Source: Ananas comosus
Lineage: Eukaryota; Streptophyta; Magnoliopsida; Poales; Bromeliaceae
Assembly: GCF_001540865.1 (NCBI RefSeq)
Contig: NC_033622.1
Location: forward strand, 13,832,797-13,896,796
Direction of reading: 5' to 3'
Length of the DNA: 64,000 bases
The position numbers and the translations under genes are program-made. Numbering within the stretch: position 1 is the first letter of the stretch; every line of letters starts with the position of its first letter. Positions 46,051 through 55,702 of the stretch are shown piece by piece. A model generated the notes under the pieces. It was not told the origin of the DNA. It searched no databases and saw only the letters and a program-made list of their open reading frames with translations.

Positions 46051-48091
46051 ATTGGCTACAGAGGTGAAGCCCCTCTCAACGTGCGGCGACAGAGATCCTC
46101 CTCCAGCCGCTTTCTGAGCTCATCGTCGATCGCAGCAACAAAAGTTCCATTCCTGAAAGGTTTAGTTTGGATTTAACCATTGAATTATATTTAGATGGTT
46201 TTCTTAATTTGGTCCAAAATTAAACATATTTTTTTGCACAACAAAGCATTTATGTTCAATGCATTCTCTCCTAATTATGAAGTTGTCAGTACTAAAAGTT
46301 TGCAAAAATATTTTTTTTAAAAAAAAAAATTATTTGTATTGACGAATGATAGCTAAATATCAGTGTCTACATATATATGTGTGTGAATATATATACTCTC
46401 AACTACTTTTGATGTCGTAAACTTAGTAATAAGATAATTTAATTAGTTTCACTTATTATATAAAAATAGTTGATGTTATTGATATTTCATGTCAATTGTG
46501 CTATATTTTCCGTTGTATTAGCTTTTATACAAAACTTTATCCATATTAGGTTTTTGTTACCAAGTTCTATTATTGCAGTATTAGAAAAATTAACTTTACA
46601 TTGACACAAAAACTTCAGACTAAATATACATAAAATTGTGCATAAAAAACTACAAATCAGTTAACATTTCTATATATCTTGTTCAAGCGTTCAGCAAGTT
46701 CGGAAAACGAATTAGGGATTTGGCCTGGTCTAACCTGTTTTCAAACTAAATTTCGAGTAAAATTAATAAAGATATACATTAGCTCAAAATTTTAATTCAA
46801 AATTTATGTATTCATAATTACAATGTCCAAATTTTGGAGATATCTCATCTGTATTCTATACTAATGAGACTTAAACAATAAAAATAATTGAATATAGTTC
46901 AACTTGGCTTTTTAACAATCATCGACTTAGTTAATTTGCTCAAATTATTTGTCTTTCTTGATCTTGTGCACTGCTCGAAATTGATGAGCAATAGAATTTT
47001 TTTTTGAACCAGTCTTGTAATATATAACTAGACAATTTGAGACCTGTTAATTGTCACAAATTCAACACTTGTATGTCAAGGAAAATATTATGCTTACAAT
47101 TATTGATGTCAGAATAAAAGAGAGGCCATTTCTTTTGAAAATTTTCTTTGAATCTAAAAATTTATTATAAGTAATTTATAGGCCCCTGAAATATGCAACA
47201 CAAAAGATAATCTAATAGAGAACTGGATGACAGATGAAAATTTGAGTACGGCTGGGATACTATCGATAGCACCAAGCGTTTGGTGCTATCAAGTTTTCCG
47301 CCGTTAGATTTAACTTTTTGACTATTTTTATCCGTTAAATTATATTATTAAACCAATAACTCACTCAACCTTAGAAAGCTCACATCATCCTAATCGTGCA
47401 TTTTTTCACCCAAAGGCCGAAAACCTAATAACACCAATAACTTAGTGCTATATTGATAGAATTCCAGCTAAGGTCTGAAAATTTAATCCATTAGAATATA
47501 ATGCAAGGATTTAATTAGTGAATATTGAAGATGGGGAATTGAACCTAATTAATTAGAACTTACAGAATAAATTAAGAGGTCTATGATTCAAAAGATGGGT
47601 TTAAATAGGGTACGTATATCCCTGTTTACTCAAAGAAATATGATTTAAAAGATGGGTAGGATAAAAGATAAGTATTTAATTAGATTACATGGTAGAAATT
47701 TAATTCCACGATGTCATAATTAAAATGACGGGAGCTAATGATGGGTTCTCATATTATGTTATTCAAAAGATCGAACAAATAGAAAAACGAGCCCATGAAT
47801 ACATTTAACGAAATCATACTAATCCATGAACCAACAACTATCATATCGTCCGCATACAAGCACAAGAGCGCCGGTGATAATCATAAATATTCGTCCGTGT
47901 CTCGGTGGTGAATTCGGCAAGATTTGTTGTTCCGCGCACCGAATTCGCGATGTGCTTCTCCACGCCACGAAGTCGGCAACGAGAAACTGATCGTCAACGA
48001 CTTCATTAAACTCGGCATTTTCTAGCTGGAGAGGTAGATAGAGAGAGAGAGGGCTAGGGCTTTGAAAACCTGCGCTCCATGTCTCCATTTG
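46051..48091. other. Intergenic region between miR395 cluster 1 and a small gene
   Basis: AT-rich, with a MITE at 47244-47475. The right end (47900-48091) is less AT-rich and contains CT-rich leader sequence of the next gene. No other coding exon is supportable. Confidence 0.55.
47235..47484 (+). mobile_element. MITE copy 2 (232 bp) with 9-bp target duplication, Mutator-like
   Basis: The element at 47244-47475 starts GAGTACGGCTGGGATACTAT and ends with the near-complement (ATTGATAGAATTCCAGCTAA GGTC). TGAAAATTT flanks it at 47235-47243 and 47476-47484. A 9-bp duplication is typical of the Mutator superfamily. A subterminal small inverted repeat (CACCAAGCGTTTGGTG) is also visible. No coding capacity. 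Confidence 0.8.
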
Positions 48092-49658
48092 ATGTCTCCT
48101 CTCGCGTCTCCTCTCTTCTCCTCCTTGGTAACCCTAATTTACAATGCGACGCGATCCTTGAGACGACCTTCGATTTCAAGGCGCTACTCCACGTCCCATT
48201 CGAATCCAACCTGGAGAGATTCGCACAAATTTCTCCTCGAATCTCGCCTCTTCGATCTTCAGAAACGATCTTTTTCCGATGGTAAGGGGGGCAAAAAAAT
48301 CCCTGCTTGGTACGTTGTTCTTGTGAAATTTAGGGTTTTTGTTGTCGAAATCATCGTCGGATTTCTATAAGTTAGCAACAATTTCCTGTTTGATTTAACT
48401 GGAGCATTTCGCGATAGGAAGTAGATATGGGACATACGATGTCTAATGTAAGTAATTTATTCTTCAATTTTTCGATAAATATTTCGAATTGCAATTAGGA
48501 AATCACTTCAATTACTATAAATCTTAATGCTATTTCTAATTCTTGTTTGATATAGTTGTTCACGCAAATTTATATCTTCTAAATTTGCTTGGGTTTCTCG
48601 ACGTTGATTGATACTAACATGATCATGAAGTATCAGGTATTTGTTTGCGTTTTTTTAATAAAAAATTGGTTTTTATCAGTTTTTATGTACTACAATGTGC
48701 TGAATATGTTCTTATCCGTTTTGTCGAGACAAATAGTTCACAATTAAGTTGCTAAACTGGTGTGGGTATGCAGTTTATATTATTCACTTTTAATGCGAGA
48801 AAAAGTCGCATTCATAGTTTCTAACTAGCAGGTAGATCATACATATATGGGCATAAATAAAGTACGGTTTGTGTTTTATGCTTTTAACTCTTTCCTGTAT
48901 ATCACCGACTGTATCTAGCACAGCTGGCTAAAGATTTAATGGTTGGTACTTTAAGTCTCAAGTTTGATCTCTACTTGCTTCACATTTTTGTTGAGTTTTT
49001 TTCGGGAAAAAATTTTTGAATAAAGCGGTAGCTTACTACATTTTTTCTCAAAAAAAAGTGTTCTCTCCTGTATATCTCGCATGCAGCATTCTGGTTATTC
49101 TTCATATTTTTTTTTTTTTTTTTTTTAACTTGTGGTGCTTCAAGCATGATAAAATGTGATTGTGTTGTACTTCTTATCTAGGCAGGAAGCAACTTGAACG
49201 CAGCTCTACTCATGTTTTTATGGGTTTTTATGCAATATCATGGTTGGGCCTAATTGTTTCCAATCGCATTGTTGAAGGTCTGATTCACTGTATCACTAAT
49301 GCTATTCAGTAATTGGGCTTATACAGTTTGATCTAAACATCTTGTTTTCTAACAAATAGATGCTCTCTTCATTTTGGTCATGTAGAGTGTCCACTTTTGT
49401 TTTATGAAGACCTTATGTGATTCTCTTGCAATTGTTTTTTTTTCTCTTTTTTTGAGAGATATTCTCTTGTAATTGTTCATGTGTTTATGTATGAGAAAAG
49501 CATAATGTCTGAAGTTGAGTGCCAAAGCCTCATATTTATGCTGAAATTTTAATGTTATCATCTAATGTTTCATCCTGTGATTTCTATGTATTGCTTCCTC
49601 TGAAGCCTTGAATTTTTCTGTTTTCCATTTTTAAGAACAGAATGAGGATTCCGGGTGA
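48092..49658 (+). CDS. Probable small single-pass membrane protein, possibly mitochondrial, 3 exons, about 102 aa
   Basis: I do not recognise the family. Exons 48092-48281 (63 codons +1), 49182-49277 and 49636-49658 join through GT-AG introns with consistent phases. The N-terminus (MSPLASPLFSSLVTLIYNAT, then RSLRRPSISRRYSTS) is rich in Arg, Ser and hydroxyl residues and nearly free of acidic ones, like a mitochondrial presequence. RSFSDGRKQLERSSTH leads into one hydrophobic segment (VFMGFYAISWLGLIVSN, about residues 75-91) and a short acidic tail (VEEQNEDSG). An ATG in another frame at 48079 would compete for initiation; that frame (68 codons) ends just after the exon 1 donor. Using the CAG acceptor five bases later in exon 3 would stop the protein six residues earlier. 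Further spliced 3' UTR exons may lie at 49960-50520. Confidence 0.55.
48904..49076 (+). mobile_element. SINE in intron 1 of the small membrane-protein gene
   Basis: ACCGACTGTATCTAGCACAG, GGTTGGTACT, box B-like AAGTTTGATCTC, AATAAAGCGGTAGCTTACTA, TTTTTTCTC and poly-A. TCCTGTATATC occurs just before (about 48893-48903) and just after (49066-49076). More diverged than the 36.7- and 39.8-kb copies. Confidence 0.8.
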
Positions 49659-52020
49659 TTGAAGGAAGGTGTATCTCAGCTAAAAGACCTGGACAGTTCC
49701 ACTATCATCACAAACATTTATGAACATCGATTTAGAGTGTTGAGTAAATTTCCTGCCCATAACAGAAGCTTTTTCTGAATGTTTCTTTTATCTTCAGCAT
49801 TGGGATATAATTAATTTCAATGATGATACAAAGTGTAAACCTACGATGTCCTTAGCGACAACTAAATATGATTGCATTTTTTATTTTTTTTTTCTAGTTT
49901 AGCGGTCATCATGATGCACCATAACATGTAATTAAGAATTCCTGTTTTACATCCTGCAGTTGTTGTAAAACTCGTGGCAGTGCACTAGCTAGGATGCCGA
50001 GGAGGTAATGTGAAATCATTTTCCATTAGATATAAAACAGTTATGCAGATCTTGTCCGAGCATGCTTATGGAATCTTTGAACAAGCGCCAACTGAGAGAC
50101 CTTTTTACCTGGTGGATGTCAAGTGCTGATTACTTTATTAGTTTGATAATTTCATTAGACCTTGCAGTCTTTGCTCTCGATGTGACTTAAATGACCCTCA
50201 AACTGTAAGATAGTACTTCCACAACTATCTACTTCTGGTACGCTCAAGCATCTACCAAACAGCAAATTAGTAAGACCAAGTAAATTACTTCCTATTTTGC
50301 TGTCAGAATAGAGTATCTCAGTGTACCCATCTTCTTTTTGTTTAGTTGATATGCTTGTTTCTAACTTGTCAGGTGTAACAATGTCCTTTGGGCCAAGGGA
50401 GAATCCATTTCAACAGTAATTAATTTGCTGGCTTGTTCTTGATGACGTGGTTATCTATCAGTGGTGGACCTCGGCTGCGAACTGCAAGAAGGCGGTTTCG
50501 TACAGGCCGAGCAAGGGTAAGTGGTGGCAAGGCTGGTCAGTAGTCTCCGTTTCTCCTAGACTGCCGCATCCCGAGCATGCGAATTCCTTTCTCTACATAC
50601 AGGCACTCTCGAGAAACAATGTGGTTGTGGTGTTCTTTTGTTTATTTTTCGAGCTTTCGCTTTCTCTGGGCCTGCGCCCCAGGCTTCGGCTGCCTTTATT
50701 CTGTTTTTCGTGTCATGCGGTGTTGGCCTAATGGAGCCATATATGCATATTTGTATATATCTTTTCCATTTCCATTTTAAAAGATTATATATCTTCGCAG
50801 TTGTTGAATATATATATAGAAAGAGAGAGTTGTGCTGGAATACTATCAATAGTATTTGGAGTAATGCGGCACAACACAGGACAAATAGCAAGACACTAGA
50901 AATTATATTCGGCTCGGGTGGTGGAGAAGGCATTAGCGAAACAATGTTTATAGGTCTTATATGAGTTGTACACCTGTAGTATATTTCGAAAATGACTTTG
51001 TCACTTCTTTCGCTTGAATCTTCTTTTCGTTCATTTCAATTATCAAATATATATCATTGGTGAAGCACCTTGTCTACATATCCTATTCGTAGTTAAGCTT
51101 CTTTTATTTATTTATTTATCTATTTATTATAAACATTGAAAAGAACTTTTTCAGCGGACCTCATCTCTTCACCGTGTGTTCATGTAAAGCTAGACCCAAG
51201 CAATTAATGTTTCTACTTTGCACAAAAGCTCTACTCAAGCATTGTTTAATATTCTCTAGAATGTTATTAAAGTACAAATGTAAAAACGTATATGATTTAT
51301 CTATGCTATGGATCATTTGAATCGACTATCTAATTTTTTAAAATTTTAATTTTACTATTTAATCTCTTTTTTAATTTGTTTGATTTAAGTCAGTTAATAA
51401 TATTTTGTTATTGTTGACTTTAAATTTTAAAATAATTATTTATTTTAATAATTTTATAGTTATGAGAATTGTATAAAATATACTAATAAGTGAACTTGTA
51501 AGACAAATTACAGGTTCAAATTTTAAAGACAAAGCACCGTTGATTGATTGAAAGTAAATAAAACTGAAAGGTTGAATAGTAAACTCAAAATTTTTGAAAA
51601 TTAGATAACTAATTCAAAAATATTCATAGTTCAAATAATTTTCTTAATAATAGAAAAATAAAGCAAAACAGAATTAATGAACTAGACAAATCATTTGAAT
51701 CCCAAGTTGATTTGATTCCGAGAGCGCAAAAGCATAACCCAGCTGAGAGCTGCTTGTTATTAATTATATATATTTTCCTTTCTCAATCTCCAACACCGAT
51801 AACAAAGCGGGGAAAACAAAAAAAAAAAAAAAAAAAAAAAAAAAAGAAAAAAGAGCCCCAGTTCTCATAATAGTAAATGCAAAAGATCATTGTTGCAATT
51901 CATAACAACAATACAAGGTTACAAATACTAAACGTAAGCTCTAATTAATTACTTTGAATTAACCATGATCAGGTAGAGGTCTAGATCTCACATATATGAT
52001 ACTTCAAACTTTGGTTTCGC
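49659..52020. other. Intergenic region, possible 3' UTR exons at its left end
   Basis: 49960-50540 has a few splice-like junctions and less AT-rich patches that could be untranslated 3' exons of the preceding gene; no convincing coding exon was found. A solo MITE end (GTGCTGGAATACTATCAATAG) lies at about 50832-50852. 51000-52000 is AT-rich with a poly-A of more than 20 bases near 51820. Confidence 0.5.
50826..50852 (+). mobile_element. Solo end of the MITE family
   Basis: GAGTTGTGCTGGAATACTAT followed by CAATAG matches the terminal inverted repeat of the two full MITE copies. The rest of the element is absent, and unrelated sequence follows. Confidence 0.6.
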
Positions 52021-52047
52021 CCGGAACTCCACTTCCGGATTCAGTAC

Positions 52048-52079
<32 letters not shown>

Positions 52080-52135
52080 TCTTGAGCTGAGAGAGCCCAA
52101 CTGAAGTGAACGGGGGAACTCCGGAAAACATCTCC
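52015..52135 (+). ncRNA. Diverged miR395-like fold (probable relic)
   Basis: CTGAAGTGAACGGGGGAACT plus a C at 52101-52121 is miR395 with AAC in place of TTT at positions 9-11. A 5' arm (CCGGAACTCCACTTCCGGAT then TCAG at 52021-52044) can partly pair with it, and the loop is filled by a GTA trinucleotide repeat at 52048-52079. Pairing is much poorer than in the six good hairpins. The changed positions lie at the AGO cleavage site, so it would not cleave normal miR395 targets well. Confidence 0.5.
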
Positions 52136-52578
52136 CTCTTCTCGGAGGCTACAACTTCTTCTTAAGCTGCTGCTTCTCAATGGCTCTTCTTCTTGTGTCG
52201 GTGAAAATTTATACTGGGAATATTTTGTATCGTACGTGCTACACGGTTATATATATCTCTTGCTTTATGCTGCGGTTAGTAGGAATGTTAACGGATCCGA
52301 ATAATCCAATAACCCGAGCCAAATACGCTTCGGAGCGTGGGGTTTTAGTCCTGCAAATTCATCGATCCGTTAATCTTCTGTGAGTCTATTACTAGCTACT
52401 ATAATCGACAATTCCGGTTCTGTTAGATTTCCGCCACGATTTAACTATCCGAAACCCGTTTTCGGTCGGAGGCAAAGCGGATTCAGATAGATTTATGGTG
52501 ATCCAACACGAGGCCCATTTAACCCTCTCCACGGAAGGGGTGTGATCGCAAATTAAGATACTTTTGGGCTGGCTACAG

Positions 52579-52598
52579 ACATTCATTGAACCTGGACA
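52579..52598 (+). promoter_or_regulatory. UPE-box-like sulfur-limitation element, miR395 cluster 2
   Basis: ACATTCATTGAACCTGGACA, identical over all 20 bases to the element before cluster 1, although the sequence between it and the TATA box has diverged. It lies about 780 bases upstream of the cluster 2 TATA box. Confidence 0.75.
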
Positions 52599-53361
52599 CG
52601 TTCTTTAATTTAGCACTTTTTTTTTTGGTATGGGTGAGACGAGAATCAGTACACCTCAGTGGTCCACAAAGCCAACTAGTGCAGTATCCTTTTGTTGGCT
52701 AAGTCTCTTTCTCCAGTATCTTCAAAGATGCCATTTACACAATCCTTCTCCAAAAGAGCAAAATGAGCTTACTTTGACGCGCTTAATAGAGAACACAGTT
52801 TCTTCTCTCATCTTCCCTTTCCTCTTCTTCAAACCGCGCGTGAATGTCGCCTCTATTAAGTTAGACTGATCTGTTTCGACTCCTAACCTTCTGAATAGTG
52901 GTTGTGTGTTACTGCGAGCTTATGCTGTGTATTTTTCTTATCTCTTTAATGAACTGTACGGAGGATTATTCTGTCTTTTGGCCATGTCGACAACAACTGC
53001 AACATTATTATATGCCACGCATCTGTTGCGATATTCGCGGTGCGTAGACTAATCTTTCTTTGCGGTGAAAGGAATGTGCGTCGCTACAATTTGCGCAACA
53101 GCATGAGAACTATCTTGGTGATAGGGAATTCGATAGCACTAGCTAGTTGCCCCTAGGTTCTCTCATGAGAGATAAAAAGGACGTGATAAGAAGATCATAC
53201 TATTCCTACTCCCACATCGAAGATATATACATATATTCGGATTCCCTCTCCTCCACTTGGGCCGCGAATGCGGCTCGGTACATTAATTGTTTCTTCTCCT
53301 CATGTTGCATTGCATGTTACTTCTTAGCACATTGGAGAAGGAGTTAGTGCTCACTCCTAGC

Positions 53362-53369
53362 TATAAATA
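53362..53369 (+). promoter_or_regulatory. TATA box of miR395 cluster 2
   Basis: TATAAATA after GTGCTCACTCCTAGC, followed by GAGCTTCAATACAAGTTAG, which parallels the cluster 1 promoter (GTGCTCACTC...TATAAATA...CCAATACAAGTTGG). Confidence 0.7.
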
Positions 53370-53409
53370 AGAGTCATAGGAGTTGAGCTTCAATACAAGT
53401 TAGAACATT

Positions 53410-53544
53410 GGATCGATGTCCCCTGGAGTTCCCTCAGACACTTCATTACATAGGGCCTTGTTACCCTAAAGCAGTGGATAAGCCTTTATATATATGTATA
53501 TACTTCTATTGAAGCGTCTAGGGGAACTCTTGGGTGTAACCCAA
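53410..53544 (+). ncRNA. MIR395: miR395 precursor, cluster 2 hairpin 1, diverged mature sequence
   Basis: The 5' arm GAGTTCCCTCAGACACTTCA (53426-53445) is identical to that of cluster 1 hairpin 1. The 3' arm at 53509-53529 reads TTGAAGCGTCTAGGGGAACT plus C: four substitutions from the common miR395 (positions 1, 7, 10, 12). Pairing is kept, because GTCT now pairs fully with AGAC of the 5' arm. This is either a functional variant with altered target choice or a copy drifting under stem constraint only. Confidence 0.85.
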
Positions 53545-53611
53545 CATATGAATAGGGACTAATAAAGTGGCACATTTTAAGGTATGGCTTATTAAAGGAG
53601 GATGAATACAA

Positions 53612-53715
53612 GTTGGTTTTCCCTTGGAGTTCCCTTCAAGCACTTCACTAGGGCTCATGAGAACAAGTACTGGGCTATAGTGAAGTGTTTGGGGGAACTC
53701 TACGTGTTGACCAGC
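53612..53715 (+). ncRNA. MIR395: miR395 precursor, cluster 2 hairpin 2
   Basis: GTTGGTTTTCCCTTGGAGTT 5' arm; mature miR395 at 53680-53700 begins G T and continues GAAGTGTTTGGGGGAACTC. The short loop with GGGCTCATGAGAACAAGTAC is of the hairpin 2 type seen in cluster 1. The base of the stem (TGTTGACCAGC) is a little degraded. Confidence 0.94.
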
Positions 53716-53789
53716 ATGCTAACAGGATTAAGTGGGGTCACTATATATATATATACGTATCCAGGTGTAGCTTGCTCAAGGAGGAATAA

Positions 53790-53889
53790 GTTGGTTGTTC
53801 CCTGGAGTTCCCTTCAGGCACTTCATTAGGGCCCATTAGTGATTTGGGCTGTAGTGAAGTGTTTGGGGGAACTCTTGGTGTCACCCAAC
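53790..53889 (+). ncRNA. MIR395: miR395 precursor, cluster 2 hairpin 3
   Basis: GTTGGTTGTTCCCTGGAGTT 5' arm and GTGTCACCCAAC at the 3' base; mature miR395 at 53854-53874 begins GT and continues GAAGTGTTTGGGGGAACTC. Nearly identical to cluster 1 hairpin 2 across arms and lower stem, so it is probably a recent copy of it. Confidence 0.96.
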
Positions 53890-54055
53890 GTGTTGATTTT
53901 CATGGGCCTCTCATCTACTGAATTGGTAAGCAGTTTTGTGATAGGCTTTGTTGGCAGTTACTTATTTCCTCCTAATTTATTTTATTGAATCTGGTCATTC
54001 CTTATTAACTGAATTTGATCAAATTCAGCAACTGTATGAAAATTATCTGTCAATG

Positions 54056-54231
54056 TCACTTTTAACTTGTTGTCCGTCCTACCACTAGTGACAAAGAATT
54101 TGATAGTCGGTACCCAAAATCCTAATTTCGAAACTTAGTTAATTGCTTCACATTTTCAACTAAATTCTTTTTTACAAAAAATATAGTATACTACCATTCT
54201 CTCTCTCAAAAAAAAAAAAAATCACTTTTAA
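54056..54231 (+). mobile_element. SINE with 10-bp target duplication
   Basis: The body at 54066-54221 has TCCGTCCTACCACTAGTGAC, GATAGTCGGTACCC, box B-like ATTTCGAAAC, TATAGTATACTACC, TCTCTCTCTC and poly-A. TCACTTTTAA lies at 54056-54065 and 54222-54231. Confidence 0.8.
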
Positions 54232-54832
54232 TCTCTCTTAATTTACACCTTTTCTTGTATAGTGATAAATTTATGCACAGTTAATTAGTTTGATTAAGTG
54301 TTTGTTCATCTCATATAGTAGGGCACCAGAATTAGTGCATTTTTCTGTAGAAGGATTAGGAATGATGAGGTTTTTTTTGTAATTTTGATTTCTCTACAAC
54401 ATGGATGAAATTAAAATAGGCAACTTATTATCCTTGAAAAAATTTACATTCATTTGCTCGTTGTACGTATATATATGACAAGCTTGACTACATCTTGCAT
54501 AATTTGATATTTACGTGCTTTAATTATTCTATATATATAATCATCACATAATCGTTTTAATTTTGTTCAAACATGATGATGATTTAAAACATTTAATTCC
54601 GAATTATTTGCTCTCCCTCTCTCTTTCTCTCTCTCTAATATGCATATCTAAGCATAATGTATGCATATTGTATATGCGTAATTCGTAAATATTTGTATGT
54701 GTCTCCCCATTGGAACGTATGTAAATGTTTCTCTATAATTATGAGAATACAGTAATGAAGACTGGCATATATGATTGTATCTCTTGTATGTACAAATAAA
54801 ATAATATATGTTACGGGTGTTCTGATGATATC

Positions 54833-54963
54833 TAGCCCAGCTGGTTAAAAATTTGATGATTCAAATTTGACATTTCAAATTTAAAGTCTTATTGCTTCAT
54901 ATTTCTAGTTAAATTAATTTCTAAAAAATAAACGAAACAGAAACAAAAAGAAAAAAAAAAAGA
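54833..54963 (+). mobile_element. Degenerate SINE
   Basis: ATATCTAGCCCAGCTGGTTA, TTTGATGATTCAAATTTGAC, TTGCTTCATATTTCTAGTTA and AATAAACGAAACAG follow the family order, with an A-rich tail. No target duplication was identified. Confidence 0.6.
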
Positions 54964-55702
54964 GGCAATGATGAACTGGTGTGAGAATGTAAAAGACGAC
55001 TTCCTGTTTACCTCCAGGGAAAAAATAAAATCAAATAAAAACAGTTCATATGCTTATTCAGATTACAATTACACAATACTTCAACTGGGCCCTGCTAATT
55101 TGATTTTAGTCTCAACGCAGCGAGAATTTTAGCAACACAGCCAAAATTCACGTCTCTATTCGGTTCGACGAACAGCTGATCATCCAAAAAAATAGAAACG
55201 AGAAAAAGAAGAGAAAAAAAAAACCGGTCACTGCTTTCAAGGGAAACTACTGCTGCTCGGAGTTTACTCACATGCATGTTGGTCTCGTAAATATAACTTC
55301 GTAAATCAATTGAAGGATAATATACACGGATTTGCCAAATGGAGAACAAATGGACTTCTTTTTGGGTTTTTTCTAAGAGTTCAACTCATAATCTCATATC
55401 CAACCAATAAAGCTTTGTTAAAACACAAAAAAAGAGGGGAAAAAAAAACCAATAAAAACTCTACGTGAAATAATCAACAGTATTTGGGTTCTGAGCAAAG
55501 CAACTCACGATATCCAGCAAGACATAAGACACTACTTCAATACAAGTATACCTGCATCACTTCACAGACCTAATTTTGGTTCCACACATAAAAAGACATG
55601 CCATATAAAAGTTTTGTCTTCCCCTCTTGTCCAACCGCTTTAGTGTCTGAAACCACATTGAAATTTGAATAGATAAGAAGCGACAAAAAGCCAACTGTAT
55701 TA

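Larger units (their letters stand above)
53890..55702. other. Intergenic region between miR395 cluster 2 and VPS29
   Basis: AT-rich, holding two SINE copies (54066-54221 and 54833-54963). The right end is presumably the 3' UTR of VPS29. No gene is seen. Confidence 0.6.

Noticed and set aside
47819..48088. Minus-strand 89-codon frame METWSAGFQ...
   Set aside because: It lies antisense over the leader of the plus-strand small gene, and no splice partners or motifs are visible.
48079..48285. 68-codon frame MSPFDVSSRV...
   Set aside because: It starts 13 bases before the preferred ATG in another frame and, after splicing at 48281, meets a stop within six codons of exon 2. The other frame continues into a clear membrane segment.
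50447..50964. Overlapping frames near 50.5 kb (WWTSAANCKKAVSYRP...)
   Set aside because: The patch is less AT-rich and might be a 3' UTR exon of the preceding gene, but no splice-consistent coding model could be built and three frames are open together.
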